The notes: generated from the sequence alone by a model not told the origin. A stretch of DNA of 64,000 nt from Campylobacter lari subsp. lari (GCF_013372185.1 NZ_CP053830.1:1-64000); one strand, 5' to 3'; shown: positions 42,458 to 50,996, counted from the first letter of the stretch. Made by a program: numbers and translations.

Positions 42458-43431
42458 AGAGTTTTTCCGGCCATAAAAGGCACTACATCGCCGTATTTTT
42501 GTGGAACTTGCCATGTGTTTTTTTCTAAGGTGATGATTTTTTCTTTTTCAAATTTGAGATTATGAATTTTGCAAGCATTGTCACTTATGAATTTTTGTAA
42601 ATTTTCTTCATTTGAATTTTTTTCAAAAAGCTCAGCCAAAACAGGTAGTATAACAGGAGCACTAAATACTCCAGCTGCACAACCACAGCATTCTTTAGTA
42701 TGTAAAGGATGTGGTGCGCTATCGCTTCCAAACATAGCCTTTTCATAACCGCTAAAAGCAAGCTCACATAAAGCATCTTTGTCTTCATAGCGTTTTGCTA
42801 TAGGCTTGCAAAATAAATGAGGATCCATCTTGCCACCTATTACATCATCAAGTGTTATCATTAAATGATGTAAAGTTATAGTTGCATATAAATTTTCATA
42901 ATTTTTCAATAAATCACATAAAACTTTAGTGGTAATATGCTCCATTACAATTTTTAATTTTGGAAAATTTTGAGCTAATTTTTCATAGATTTTAGCAAAA
43001 TTTGCTTCTCTATCCATGACAAAATCATTGGTTTCTCCATGCACAAGCAAAGGCAAATTAAGCTCACTCATAGCATTTAGTGTAGGTTTTAGTTTTTCTA
43101 TATCAAAGCTTGAAATTCCATTATCTGAATTTGTAGTGATTCCAGCTGGATAAAGCTTTATAGCAAAAATTTCATCTTTTGCTTGTTCTAAAAATTTCTC
43201 ATCATAGTTTTGAAAAAACAAAGTCATTAAAGGTGTAAAATCTTCATTTTTACAAGCTTTTAAAATGCGTTCTTTATAAGCTTTAAGTGCAGTTGTTTCA
43301 GTAAGTGGGGTGATTAAATTTGGCATGATAACCCCCGCTTTAAAGTCTTTTGCACTATATGGGGCTACAAGTTCAAGCATACTTTCATCGCGTAAATGTA
43401 AATGCATGTCCAAAGGGTTTTTAAGTGTCAT
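42439..43431 (-). CDS. pyrC: Dihydroorotase
   Basis: PyrC cyclises carbamoyl-aspartate to dihydroorotate in pyrimidine synthesis. The 330-residue class II enzyme starts with the zinc motif DMHLHLRDE. It shows KLYPAGITTNSD (carboxylated lysine), LVHGE, EHITT and GSDSAPH. It is the last gene of the eptC-dgkA-HTH-pyrC unit. Confidence 0.95.
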   Translation of the reverse strand: MTLKNPLDMHLHLRDESMLELVAPYSAKDFKAGVIMPNLITPLTETTALKAYKERILKACKNEDFTPLMTLFFQNYDEKFLEQAKDEIFAIKLYPAGITTNSDNGISSFDIEKLKPTLNAMSELNLPLLVHGETNDFVMDREANFAKIYEKLAQNFPKLKIVMEHITTKVLCDLLKNYENLYATITLHHLMITLDDVIGGKMDPHLFCKPIAKRYEDKDALCELAFSGYEKAMFGSDSAPHPLHTKECCGCAAGVFSAPVILPVLAELFEKNSNEENLQKFISDNACKIHNLKFEKEKIITLEKNTWQVPQKYGDVVPFMAGKTLNFKVI

Positions 43432-43439
43432 TTTATCTC

Positions 43440-43670
43440 CTATTTGAGTTTATATAAGCCGTTTTTGAGCTTTTCAAGCAAGGCTTTTTCTTCTAAAAAT
43501 TTAAAAGTAGAAATGATGGTAGGTTTGCTGATATTTAACTTTTTAGAAAGTTCTTCTATGTTTGCAAAGACAAAGCCATCTTCATTAGCATGAAGGGCTA
43601 AAAATTCTAAAATTTCAAAGCGTTTTTTACCAAAGATTTTTATGCATAATGTTTTTACTTTATCATCCAT
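43440..43670 (-). CDS. Small winged-helix protein (ArsR/MarR-like)
   Basis: A 76-residue protein made of a single winged-helix domain: KRFEILEFLALHANEDG, then the HTH IEELSKKLNISKPTIISTFKFLEEKALL. C. jejuni has a homologue in the same place between dgkA and pyrC. It overlaps dgkA by 16 bases. No ligand-binding extension is present, and target genes are unknown. Confidence 0.8.
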   Translation of the reverse strand: MDDKVKTLCIKIFGKKRFEILEFLALHANEDGFVFANIEELSKKLNISKPTIISTFKFLEEKALLEKLKNGLYKLK

Positions 43671-44026
43671 TCTCTAACCAAATCAAAAAGAATAAAACTC
43701 CAAGTAATTATAGCCAAAACCACACTAAAAAATACTCCAGCACTCGCACAATCTTTTGCCTTTTTAGCTAAGATGTGAAATTCATTTGTGCAAAGATCTA
43801 CGCAAGCTTCTATGGCTGAATTTAGCGCTTCTACGATTAAAATTAATACCAAAACAAATACAAGTACAAAATGCTCTAAAAAACTCACAGGTAGAAATAA
43901 GCTTGTAAAAATCAAAGGTAAAATAATGGCAAATTCTATCCTAAAAGCCATTTCATCTTTTAGCAAAAATTTAACCCCGCTAAGTGCGTAAGAAGCGTTT
44001 TTAAGTAAAGAGTATTTTGGTTTCAT
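43655..44026 (-). CDS. dgkA: Diacylglycerol kinase
   Basis: DgkA phosphorylates diacylglycerol to phosphatidic acid in the inner membrane. The 123-residue protein has three hydrophobic helices and the family motif EALNSAIEACVDL followed by AKKAKDCASAGVF. It directly follows eptC (stop and start share one base). This is logical because transfer of phosphoethanolamine from phosphatidylethanolamine leaves diacylglycerol for DgkA to recycle. Confidence 0.95.
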   Translation of the reverse strand: MKPKYSLLKNASYALSGVKFLLKDEMAFRIEFAIILPLIFTSLFLPVSFLEHFVLVFVLVLILIVEALNSAIEACVDLCTNEFHILAKKAKDCASAGVFFSVVLAIITWSFILFDLVREWMIK

Positions 44027-45558
44027 TAAGGATTTTCCTTTAAATTTTTGCTAAATATATCATAATTTGCCTCATATTCTTTGCTATTTACACCAAAATA
44101 CCCCAGCAAGCTTGAAAAAAGATTATCTTGAGAAAGTTTATAGTCTTTTTTACTTTGTAAATCTTGGCTTAATTTATTATCTTTACTCCAAAATATCATC
44201 GGTATATGCTTTTGATCTTTTGGTGCTATTAAATAAGGCATACCATGAAGATAAATCCCATTTTCACCTAAACTCTCCCCATGATCTGATAAATAAAGCA
44301 AAGAAGCTTCTTTGTTAGGATTTTGCTTAAGCATATCTATAAGGCTTTTTATAATAAAGTCTGTATAAAGTAAAGTATTATCATATGTGTTTATGATTTG
44401 TTCGTGGGAGCAGGTATTTAGCTCGTTTGTATCACATGTTGGCATAAATTTTTTAAATGCATTTGGATAGCGTTTATAGTAAGTTGGCCCATGTGAGCCT
44501 TGTAAATGTACAACGATGATTTTGTTTGAGCCTGTATCTTTTAACTCTTGCTCGACAAATTCTAATAAACTCTCATCATAGTCTTTTGCAATGAGTTTGT
44601 GTTTTATACGATCACAATTTCCTTTACAACCTCCTGAGTTGTTGCCAAACCATACACTTTTTACTCCAACTTTTTGTAAAACATCTAGAGCATTTTCTTC
44701 ATAAAGGCTATTATCAAAAGTAGTTCTTTTATGTCTTGAAAACATACAAGGTAAACTTCTTGCAGTAGCAGTCCCACATGAGCTTACATCGCTAAAATAC
44801 ACTAAATTTGGCTCGTTTTTAGTATAAAAATTCGTATCATTAGTCTTATAAGTACCTAAAGAATAATTACTCGCCCTAGCGGTTTCACCTATGACTAAAA
44901 TCATAAGCTTAGTTGTATTGGTATCTTTTAAACTTGCATCATCTGAAATGATAGTTAGTTCTTTTTTACCTGCTAGTTTTTTCTTTGTAAATTCTATGCT
45001 TGAGTATATTGGGTAAAAAGGTAGATTATACATTCTAACGATATTATGTGATCTTAAAAAAGGTAGAAGTGTCTTTGAGCTAAGAGCTACCAAAGCAAAG
45101 CAAAATACTAAAGAAGTTAAAAACAATACACTTTTTTTGAAAAAATATCCTTGATAATCAATCTTAATAAAAATCACAAGCAAACTAGGAAAAATCACAA
45201 AGGCTAAAATATATAAAGCAAAGGAAAAATTAAAATAAGAAAAAAATTCTCTATTATCTGTTTCAATGACATTTTGTATCATATGATCATCGATTAAAAC
45301 CCCATAATTACTAACAAAATAACTACAAATAGCACAAGTACTAAGTAAAAATACACTTAAAATTTTGCTAATGTAGGGAAAATACACCAAAGACAAAATA
45401 CTCAAAACCAAGAAAAAATAAATTCCAAAAAACACACCAAAAAGCATAGTGTTTTGATCTATCTTTTCATATACAAATTCAAACAATGGGAAATTAAACG
45501 CCATGATAAAAATCGTATTAAGTAAGGTAAATTTTGTCCATGAAAGCTTTAAACGCAT
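44026..45558 (-). CDS. eptC: Phosphoethanolamine transferase EptC
   Basis: A 510-residue inner-membrane enzyme with about five N-terminal spans and a periplasmic sulfatase-like catalytic domain. Its zinc-site segments are GETARASNYSLG (Glu225) and DHGESLGENG, and the SCGTATA segment (260-266) carries the nucleophilic threonine. In C. jejuni EptC adds phosphoethanolamine to lipid A, the flagellar rod protein FlgG and N-glycans. The same function is inferred here. It is the first gene of the operon with dgkA. Confidence 0.93.
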   Translation of the reverse strand: MRLKLSWTKFTLLNTIFIMAFNFPLFEFVYEKIDQNTMLFGVFFGIYFFLVLSILSLVYFPYISKILSVFLLSTCAICSYFVSNYGVLIDDHMIQNVIETDNREFFSYFNFSFALYILAFVIFPSLLVIFIKIDYQGYFFKKSVLFLTSLVFCFALVALSSKTLLPFLRSHNIVRMYNLPFYPIYSSIEFTKKKLAGKKELTIISDDASLKDTNTTKLMILVIGETARASNYSLGTYKTNDTNFYTKNEPNLVYFSDVSSCGTATARSLPCMFSRHKRTTFDNSLYEENALDVLQKVGVKSVWFGNNSGGCKGNCDRIKHKLIAKDYDESLLEFVEQELKDTGSNKIIVVHLQGSHGPTYYKRYPNAFKKFMPTCDTNELNTCSHEQIINTYDNTLLYTDFIIKSLIDMLKQNPNKEASLLYLSDHGESLGENGIYLHGMPYLIAPKDQKHIPMIFWSKDNKLSQDLQSKKDYKLSQDNLFSSLLGYFGVNSKEYEANYDIFSKNLKENP

Positions 45559-45656
45559 TTTTTTCCTTTGGAATAAAATAAAAACTTAGTCTATTTGAAT
45601 AAAATTAATAAATCGCATATAAAATAGCAACAAAAGAAGATTAGTAAAGGTATTTT

Positions 45657-46415
45657 ATGAAATTATTATCATGGAATGTAAATGGCCTAAGGGCAATTTG
45701 TGATAAAAATGCACTTGATTGGATAGAAAAAGAAAATATAGATTTTATAGGCTTTCAAGAAATCAAAGCACACGAAGAAAAATTTCCAAAAAGAATTTAT
45801 GAATATGATTTTAAACATATGTATTTTAATAGTGCTAAAAGAGCGGGATATTCAGGCGTAATGAGCCTTTTAAATTTTGATTGTGAAACTAAAAAATGTG
45901 AATTTTTTGATGATGATGAAGGTAGGGTTTTAGAGCATAGATTTAAAAATATAGCTTTGTTTAATATATATTTTCCAAATGGTCAAAAAGATGAAGAGCG
46001 ATTAAGTTTTAAAATGAAATTTTACAATGATTTTTTAGTGTATTTGGACAAACTTTTAAAAGAAGGCAAAGAAATTATTATATGTGGAGATGTAAATACA
46101 GCTCACCGTGAGATAGATTTAACTCATCCAAAAGCAAATGAAAAAACTTCAGGATTTTTGCCGATTGAGCGTGCTTGGATAGATGATCTTTTAGAGCTTG
46201 GATTTGTTGATACTTTTAGATATGTAAATGGCGATATTAAAGAAAAATATTCGTGGTGGAGCTATAGAATGAAGGCAAGAGAAAGAAATGTAGGCTGGAG
46301 GATTGATTATTTTTTCATCTCTAATGGTTTAAAAGATAAGCTTAAAAATGCTTTTATAAGAGATGATATTTTTGGTTCTGATCACGCTCCTGTAGGAATA
46401 GAAATAGATATTTAA
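45657..46415 (+). CDS. xth: Exodeoxyribonuclease III / AP endonuclease
   Basis: A 252-residue base-excision repair enzyme that cuts at abasic sites. It shows the family start MKLLSWNVNGLRAI, the catalytic glutamate in GFQEIKA, CGDVNTAHREIDL, and the terminal GSDHAPVGIEI. It is divergent from eptC across a 98-base gap, as in C. jejuni. Confidence 0.95.
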   Translation: MKLLSWNVNGLRAICDKNALDWIEKENIDFIGFQEIKAHEEKFPKRIYEYDFKHMYFNSAKRAGYSGVMSLLNFDCETKKCEFFDDDEGRVLEHRFKNIALFNIYFPNGQKDEERLSFKMKFYNDFLVYLDKLLKEGKEIIICGDVNTAHREIDLTHPKANEKTSGFLPIERAWIDDLLELGFVDTFRYVNGDIKEKYSWWSYRMKARERNVGWRIDYFFISNGLKDKLKNAFIRDDIFGSDHAPVGIEIDI

Positions 46416-46453
46416 GGTTATTTTAATGCCTTAAATATTTATTAAGTAAAAAT

Positions 46454-46462
46454 TGATATAAT
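46454..46462 (+). promoter_or_regulatory. Extended -10 of tRNA-Glu promoter
   Basis: TGATATAAT, with a consensus TATAAT at 46457-46462, lies 22 bases before the mature tRNA 5' end. This is a typical distance for a tRNA promoter. Confidence 0.5.
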
Positions 46463-46484
46463 TTCAACTTTATTACTTTTAAAT

Positions 46485-46559
46485 GGCCCATTCGTCTAGC
46501 GGTTAGGACATCGCCCTTTCACGGCGGTAACACGAGTTCGAGTCTCGTATGGGTCACCA
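46485..46559 (+). tRNA. tRNA-Glu (UUC)
   Basis: A 75-base cloverleaf. The acceptor stem GGCCCAT pairs with ATGGGTC, the TTCGAGTC T-loop is clear, and the anticodon loop CTTTCAC has anticodon TTC at 46518-46520. The CCA is encoded at 46557-46559. It stands alone, between xth and the DUF285 repeat gene. Confidence 0.97.
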
Positions 46560-46768
46560 CTCTATATTTTCTCCACAATATTATTTTTTTATTTTTTATC
46601 AAAATTTATCCGTTTATCTATAATTATTTATTAATTTGTAAATATATATTTATATTAAGTTAATTTTAAATTAATAATTATTAATATTTAAAATCTTTTG
46701 TTTAATTTCATTAAATTTATATTGACTTCACACTTGTTTTTTAAAATATACAAAAAAGGAGGGGTAAA
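46560..46768 (+). other. Very AT-rich spacer between tRNA-Glu and the DUF285 gene
   Basis: A 209-base stretch, nearly all A and T, with no ORF. It ends in AAAAAAGGAGGGGTAAA, the strong RBS of the next gene. A possible -35 TTGACT is at 46722-46727; -10 candidates are TAAAAT (46742) or TATACA (46747), with non-ideal spacings. The composition differs visibly from neighbouring gaps. Confidence 0.6.
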
Positions 46769-47383
46769 ATGTATAGACCTAAAAACAAAAATGAGTTGAT
46801 GAATTTGGTGCACAATGAAAGAATTTCTCTAAAAGATATTGATGTATCTTTGGTAGATGATTTTTCTTATGTGTTTTATTATTCTAAAAGACTAGATTTT
46901 TTAGGTATTGAACGTTGGGACGTATCAAATGCTAAAGATATGTCTTATATGTTTTATTGTTGCGAAAGTTTTAATGCAGATTTGTCGCGTTGGAATGTTT
47001 CTAAGGTTGAAAATATGGCAAGTATGTTTTTTAACTGCAAAAATTTCAATCAAGACTTATCAAAATGGAACACACAAAGTCTAAAAGATATGTCTTATAT
47101 GTTTTTTAATTGTACTAAATTTAACCACTCTTTGTTGCATTGGAAGACTTCAAATGCTACTAGAATGGCGCATTGCTTTGAAAACTGCCATGCATATGAG
47201 CATAGCGTTGCAAATTGGGATGTACAAAATGTAATTACCATGGCCTATCTTTTCCATAATTGTAAAAATTTTCATCACGAGCTAGATGAATGGAATATTC
47301 AAAAAGATTGCAATACTCAAAAAATGTTTGGAAACCGTGGTATTGATAAACTTTATGCTGTAAAAGGCGTGGAGCTAAAATAA
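46769..47383 (+). CDS. Free-standing DUF285/BspA-like repeat protein
   Basis: A 204-residue protein made almost entirely of 25-residue units. Tryptophans sit at 50, 75, 100, 125, 150 and 175, each unit carrying an M-x-x-MF-x-x-C core. Residues 1-50 (PKNKNELMNLV..., SKRLDFLGIERW) align without gaps to residues 417-466 of the RavA-like ATPase, 26 of 50 identical by my count. There is no signal peptide or anchor, so despite the usual database label of BspA-like surface protein it looks cytosolic. The RBS AGGAGGGG is unusually strong. Function unknown. Confidence 0.85.
   Translation: MYRPKNKNELMNLVHNERISLKDIDVSLVDDFSYVFYYSKRLDFLGIERWDVSNAKDMSYMFYCCESFNADLSRWNVSKVENMASMFFNCKNFNQDLSKWNTQSLKDMSYMFFNCTKFNHSLLHWKTSNATRMAHCFENCHAYEHSVANWDVQNVITMAYLFHNCKNFHHELDEWNIQKDCNTQKMFGNRGIDKLYAVKGVELK
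46916..47290 (+). repeat. Five tandem 75-bp repeats coding 25-residue units
   Basis: Five in-phase units from Trp50 to just before Trp175. Unlike the RavA copy they are more diverged from one another at both protein and DNA level, suggesting an older array. Cysteine at the MF-x-x-C position and the NF/KF position are kept. Confidence 0.85.
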
Positions 47384-47385
47384 TC

Positions 47386-47416
47386 AAATTCACACATTTT
47401 TTGTGTGAATTTTTCT
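47386..47416 (+). terminator. Terminator of the DUF285 gene
   Basis: A perfect 11-bp stem, AAATTCACACA (47386-47396) with TGTGTGAATTT (47402-47412), a five-T loop and a T-rich tail, three bases after the stop codon. Confidence 0.75.
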
Positions 47417-47467
47417 TTTATCTTTTTAAGTTTCTCATCAAGTTTTTGTACTACACTTATCTTTTTA

Positions 47468-47488
47468 AAGTGCTATTTTTAAGCACTT
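47468..47488 (+). promoter_or_regulatory. Hairpin in the nrdD leader
   Basis: AAGTGCT (47468-47474) pairs with AGCACTT (47482-47488) around an AT loop, 27 bases upstream of the nrdD ATG. It could be a regulator site or part of the mRNA leader. It does not match an NrdR box. Confidence 0.35.
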
Positions 47489-47514
47489 AGAGATTATTTT
47501 TTAGGAAAATTTCC

Positions 47515-49794
47515 ATGAAAATAAAATTTATTATAAAAAGAGATAAGAGTCAAGTTGCATTTGATATTTTTAAAATCAAAAATGCTATTTTCAAAGCTAA
47601 TATAAACTCCACAGATGAAAAATTAAACAAAGATTTTTTAGATAAGCTTTGTGATGAGGTTGTAGCTTTGCTTGATGAAAAGCACACACAAGTAGAGCAA
47701 ATTCAAGATAAAGTTGAAGAAGTTTTAATCAAAAATACCTTAGTCAATACTGCAAAATCTTATATTTTATACCGTCAAAAAAGAACACAAATTCGCAATG
47801 GTAGTTGTGATTTACTTAGTTTGTATGATGATTTAACTTTTAAAGATTCTAAAGAAGCTGATTTAAAAAGAGAAAATGCAAATATTAATTCAGATAGCGC
47901 TATGGGTATGATGTTAAAATATGGCTCAGAAGGCGCAAAATACTATGTAGATGAGTGTATTTTGCCAAAACATATCGCAAATGCACACAAAAACGGCGAT
48001 ATACACATACACGATAAAGACTTTTATATGCTAACACAAACTTGCTGTCAAATAGACTTATTAAAGCTTTTTGAAAAGGGTTTTGGCACGGGACATGGAA
48101 GCTTGCGTGAGCCAAACGATATTAGATCTTACGCTTCTTTAGCTTGTATTGCCTTGCAGGCTAATCAAAATGAGATGCATGGGGGTCAATCTATACCCAA
48201 TTTTGATTTTGCTATGGTAAAAGGCGTGGCAAAGACTTTTCAAAAAGAGTATAAAAAGGCTATAAATGCTTTTTTTGAAATAAAATTAGAGCAAAGTTTG
48301 GATGAGCAATGCTTTAAAAATGCTAATTTTCAAGTTTCAAGCGAAAAAGAATGCTTCAAAGAGCTTTTAAAGCTTGATTTAAATAGCGATGAGAATTTTT
48401 TAAAACAAGCAAACGCTTATGCTTATAAAAGAGCATTAAAGCAAACTCAAGATGCGACTTTTCAAGCTATGGAAGCTTTAATACATAATCTTAATACTAT
48501 GAACTCAAGAGCAGGAGCCCAAGTGCCTTTTAGCACGCTAAATTATGGCACTGATACATCTTTTGAAGGGCAAATGGTGATAGAAAATTTACTAAAAGCT
48601 ACGATGAGAGGTTTGGGAAATGGCGAAACGCCAATTTTTCCTGTGCAAATTTTTAAAGTAAAAGAGGGTGTTAATTATAATGAAACAGATCCAAACTATA
48701 AGCTTTTTAAGCTTGCCATAGAATGCGCTTCTAAAAGACTTTTTCCAAATTTTAGCTTTTTAGATGCAAGTTTTAATGCAAAATACTATAAAAAGGGCGA
48801 TTATAATAGCGAAGTAGCTTATATGGGTTGTAGAACTAGGGTTATGGCAAATGTTTATGATGAGAGCAAAGAAATCACAAGTGGCAGGGGAAATTTAAGC
48901 TTTACAAGTATAAACCTTGTGCGTTTAGCCATAGAAGCCAAAGGAAATTTAGAGCTTTTTTACTCACTTTTAAAAGAAAAATTAGAGCTTGTGTATGAGC
49001 AATTACTTCATAGATACAAAATTCAAAGTCTAAAAAAGGTTAAAAATTTCCCATTTTTAATGGGCGAGGGAGTTTGGATAGATTCAGATACTTTAAAAGA
49101 AAATGATAGCGTAGAAAAAGTTATTGCACACGGGACTTTGGCTATAGGTTATATAGGACTTTGTGAGAGTTTAATAGCTTTGATAGGTTCTCATCATGGA
49201 CAAAGTCAAGAAGCAAGGGAGCTTGGCTTGCAAATCGTGCGTTTTATGCGTGAATTTGTCGATGAAAAAGCGCGTAAAGATAAACTGAATTTTTCACTCA
49301 TAGCTACTCCAGCTGAGGGTTTAAGTGGAAGGTTTTTAAAGCTAGATCAAAAAAAATACGGCATTTTAAAAGGCATAACTGATAAAGAATTTTATACTAA
49401 TTCCTTTCATATTCCTGTGGATTTTCCTATCAATATCTATGAAAAAATTCAAATAGAAGCCCCATATCATGAGTTAAATAATGGTGGGCATATTACTTAT
49501 GTAGAATTAAATGGCGATGTAAGTAAGAATTTAGAAAGTTTTGAACGCATTATAAAATGCATGAAAGAAAGCAATATAGGCTATGGCTCGATTAATTTCC
49601 CACTAGATAGGGATCCAGTTTGTGGCTATAGTGGCGTGATAGATGAGTTTTGTCCAAAGTGTCATAGAGAAGAAGATGATATTAAATTTGAGCGCATCAG
49701 AAGAATCACGGGTTATTTAGTAGGAACGCTTGATCGTTTTAATGATGCTAAAAAAGCTGAAGTTCATGCAAGAATTAAGCACGATTTTTCTTAG
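47515..49794 (+). CDS. nrdD: Anaerobic ribonucleoside-triphosphate reductase
   Basis: The class III reductase makes deoxyribonucleotides without oxygen, using a glycyl radical. The 759-residue protein starts with an ATP-cone (KFIIKRDKSQVAFDIFKI). It contains the NSRAGAQVPFSTLNYGTD block and the glycyl-radical site RRITGYLVG (Gly733). The zinc region reads DPVCGY...CPKC (Asp700, Cys703, Cys713, Cys716), so one of the usual four cysteines is Asp. The activase gene nrdG overlaps its end. It complements the aerobic NrdA in this window. Confidence 0.95.
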   Translation: MKIKFIIKRDKSQVAFDIFKIKNAIFKANINSTDEKLNKDFLDKLCDEVVALLDEKHTQVEQIQDKVEEVLIKNTLVNTAKSYILYRQKRTQIRNGSCDLLSLYDDLTFKDSKEADLKRENANINSDSAMGMMLKYGSEGAKYYVDECILPKHIANAHKNGDIHIHDKDFYMLTQTCCQIDLLKLFEKGFGTGHGSLREPNDIRSYASLACIALQANQNEMHGGQSIPNFDFAMVKGVAKTFQKEYKKAINAFFEIKLEQSLDEQCFKNANFQVSSEKECFKELLKLDLNSDENFLKQANAYAYKRALKQTQDATFQAMEALIHNLNTMNSRAGAQVPFSTLNYGTDTSFEGQMVIENLLKATMRGLGNGETPIFPVQIFKVKEGVNYNETDPNYKLFKLAIECASKRLFPNFSFLDASFNAKYYKKGDYNSEVAYMGCRTRVMANVYDESKEITSGRGNLSFTSINLVRLAIEAKGNLELFYSLLKEKLELVYEQLLHRYKIQSLKKVKNFPFLMGEGVWIDSDTLKENDSVEKVIAHGTLAIGYIGLCESLIALIGSHHGQSQEARELGLQIVRFMREFVDEKARKDKLNFSLIATPAEGLSGRFLKLDQKKYGILKGITDKEFYTNSFHIPVDFPINIYEKIQIEAPYHELNNGGHITYVELNGDVSKNLESFERIIKCMKESNIGYGSINFPLDRDPVCGYSGVIDEFCPKCHREEDDIKFERIRRITGYLVGTLDRFNDAKKAEVHARIKHDFS

Positions 49795-50275
49795 ATTAGC
49801 TGGTGTTATAAAAGAATCCATAGTCGATGGCTATGGTTTGCGTTATGTGATTTTTACTCAAGGATGCCCTCATAAATGCAAAGCTTGTCATAATCCACAA
49901 ACGCACGATTTTAACAAAGGATATTTGCAAGATTTAGCAAGTTTGTATGATGAGATTTGTAAAAATCCTTTGCTTCAAGGTGTTACTTTTAGTGGCGGAG
50001 AGCCTTTTATGCAAGCAAAAAATTTAAGCATTTTAGCAAAGCACATTAAGACTTTAGGGCTTGATCTTACTATATATACAGGTTTTACTTATGAAGAGTT
50101 GTTGCAAGAAAAACCAAAGAAAGAATTACTTATCTTAGCTGATGTTTTAATCGATGGGAAGTTTATTTTAGAGCAAAAAGACTTATCTTTAAAATTTAAA
50201 GGTAGTAAAAACCAACGCATTATCGATGTAGCAAAAAGCTTAGATCAAGGCAAAGTAATACTTTTTGAAAAATAA
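49766..50275 (+). CDS. nrdG: Anaerobic ribonucleotide reductase activase (radical SAM)
   Basis: NrdG generates the glycyl radical on NrdD. The 169-residue protein has the cluster motif CPHKCKACH (Cys34, Cys38, Cys41) and TFSGGEPFMQ. I chose the ATG at 49766, 29 bases inside nrdD; an in-frame start at 49730 would add 12 residues without support. A terminator follows the stop, ending the nrdDG operon. Confidence 0.92.
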   Translation: MQELSTIFLRLAGVIKESIVDGYGLRYVIFTQGCPHKCKACHNPQTHDFNKGYLQDLASLYDEICKNPLLQGVTFSGGEPFMQAKNLSILAKHIKTLGLDLTIYTGFTYEELLQEKPKKELLILADVLIDGKFILEQKDLSLKFKGSKNQRIIDVAKSLDQGKVILFEK

Positions 50276-50296
50276 AGACTCATTTAGTCTTTTTTA
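50274..50296 (+). terminator. Terminator of nrdDG
   Basis: AAAGACT (50274-50280) pairs with AGTCTTT (50286-50292) around CATTT, followed by more Ts. The stem begins at the nrdG stop codon. Confidence 0.65.
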
Positions 50297-50313
50297 ATTT
50301 AACTATGTTAGAA

Positions 50314-50322
50314 TGCTATAAA
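50314..50322 (+). promoter_or_regulatory. Extended -10 of the sodB promoter
   Basis: TGCTATAAA, an extended -10 motif, lies about 20 bases before the sodB ATG, which itself follows AAAGGAGAACAAA. No upstream regulator box was recognised with confidence. Confidence 0.45.
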
Positions 50323-50342
50323 ATTTAAAAAAGGAGAACAAA

Positions 50343-50996
50343 ATGTTTGAATTAAGAAAACTACCTTATGAAGCAGATGCTTTTGGAGACTTTTTAAGTG
50401 CAGAAACTTTTGCGTTTCATCATGGCAAACACCATCAAACTTATGTAAATAACCTAAACAATCTTATCAAAGATACTGAATTTGCAGGAAAAGATTTAGT
50501 TTATATTATTCAAAACTCAAATGGTGGGGTTTTTAACAACGCTGCTCAAGTTTATAATCATGACTTTTATTTTGATTGCATTAAACCAAAAACATGCTGT
50601 GGCTGTGGCTGTTCTTTAAGTGATGAGTTTAAAGCAGCAGTTGAAAAAGATTTTGGCTCTATGGAGAATTTAAAAGAAGAATTTATTAAAGGTGCTACAG
50701 GAGTATTTGGTTCTGGTTGGTTTTGGCTAGTTTATAATACTCAAAATCAAAAATTAGAACTAGTAGCTACAAGTAATGCTGCTACACCTATTACTGAAGG
50801 TAAGGTTCCGCTTTTAGTAGTTGATGTATGGGAGCATGCTTACTATGTAGATCACCGTAATGCGCGCCCTGCGTATTTAGACAAATTCTACGCGCACATT
50901 AACTGGGAATTCGTAGCAAAAGCTTATGAATGGGCTATCAAAGAAGGTATGAACTCAGTAAGTTTTTATGCAAACGAATTGCACCCTGTAAAATAA
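50343..50996 (+). CDS. sodB: Superoxide dismutase (Fe)
   Basis: SodB converts superoxide to hydrogen peroxide and oxygen in the cytosol. The 217-residue protein keeps all four metal ligands: His26, His73 (YNHDFYF), Asp161 and His165 (DVWEHAYYVD). An insertion rich in cysteine, TCCGCGCS (84-91), sits after the second ligand region. C. jejuni SodB has a comparable cysteine-rich stretch. It is a single-gene unit between a terminator and dcuC. Confidence 0.96.
   Translation: MFELRKLPYEADAFGDFLSAETFAFHHGKHHQTYVNNLNNLIKDTEFAGKDLVYIIQNSNGGVFNNAAQVYNHDFYFDCIKPKTCCGCGCSLSDEFKAAVEKDFGSMENLKEEFIKGATGVFGSGWFWLVYNTQNQKLELVATSNAATPITEGKVPLLVVDVWEHAYYVDHRNARPAYLDKFYAHINWEFVAKAYEWAIKEGMNSVSFYANELHPVK

Noticed and set aside
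43402-43593. Plus-strand frame over the pyrC start and HTH gene
   Set aside because: Shadow of two well-supported genes conserved in position with C. jejuni.
47413-47514. NrdR box or riboswitch upstream of nrdD
   Set aside because: Only one short hairpin was found; no paired NrdR-like boxes and no known riboswitch pattern.
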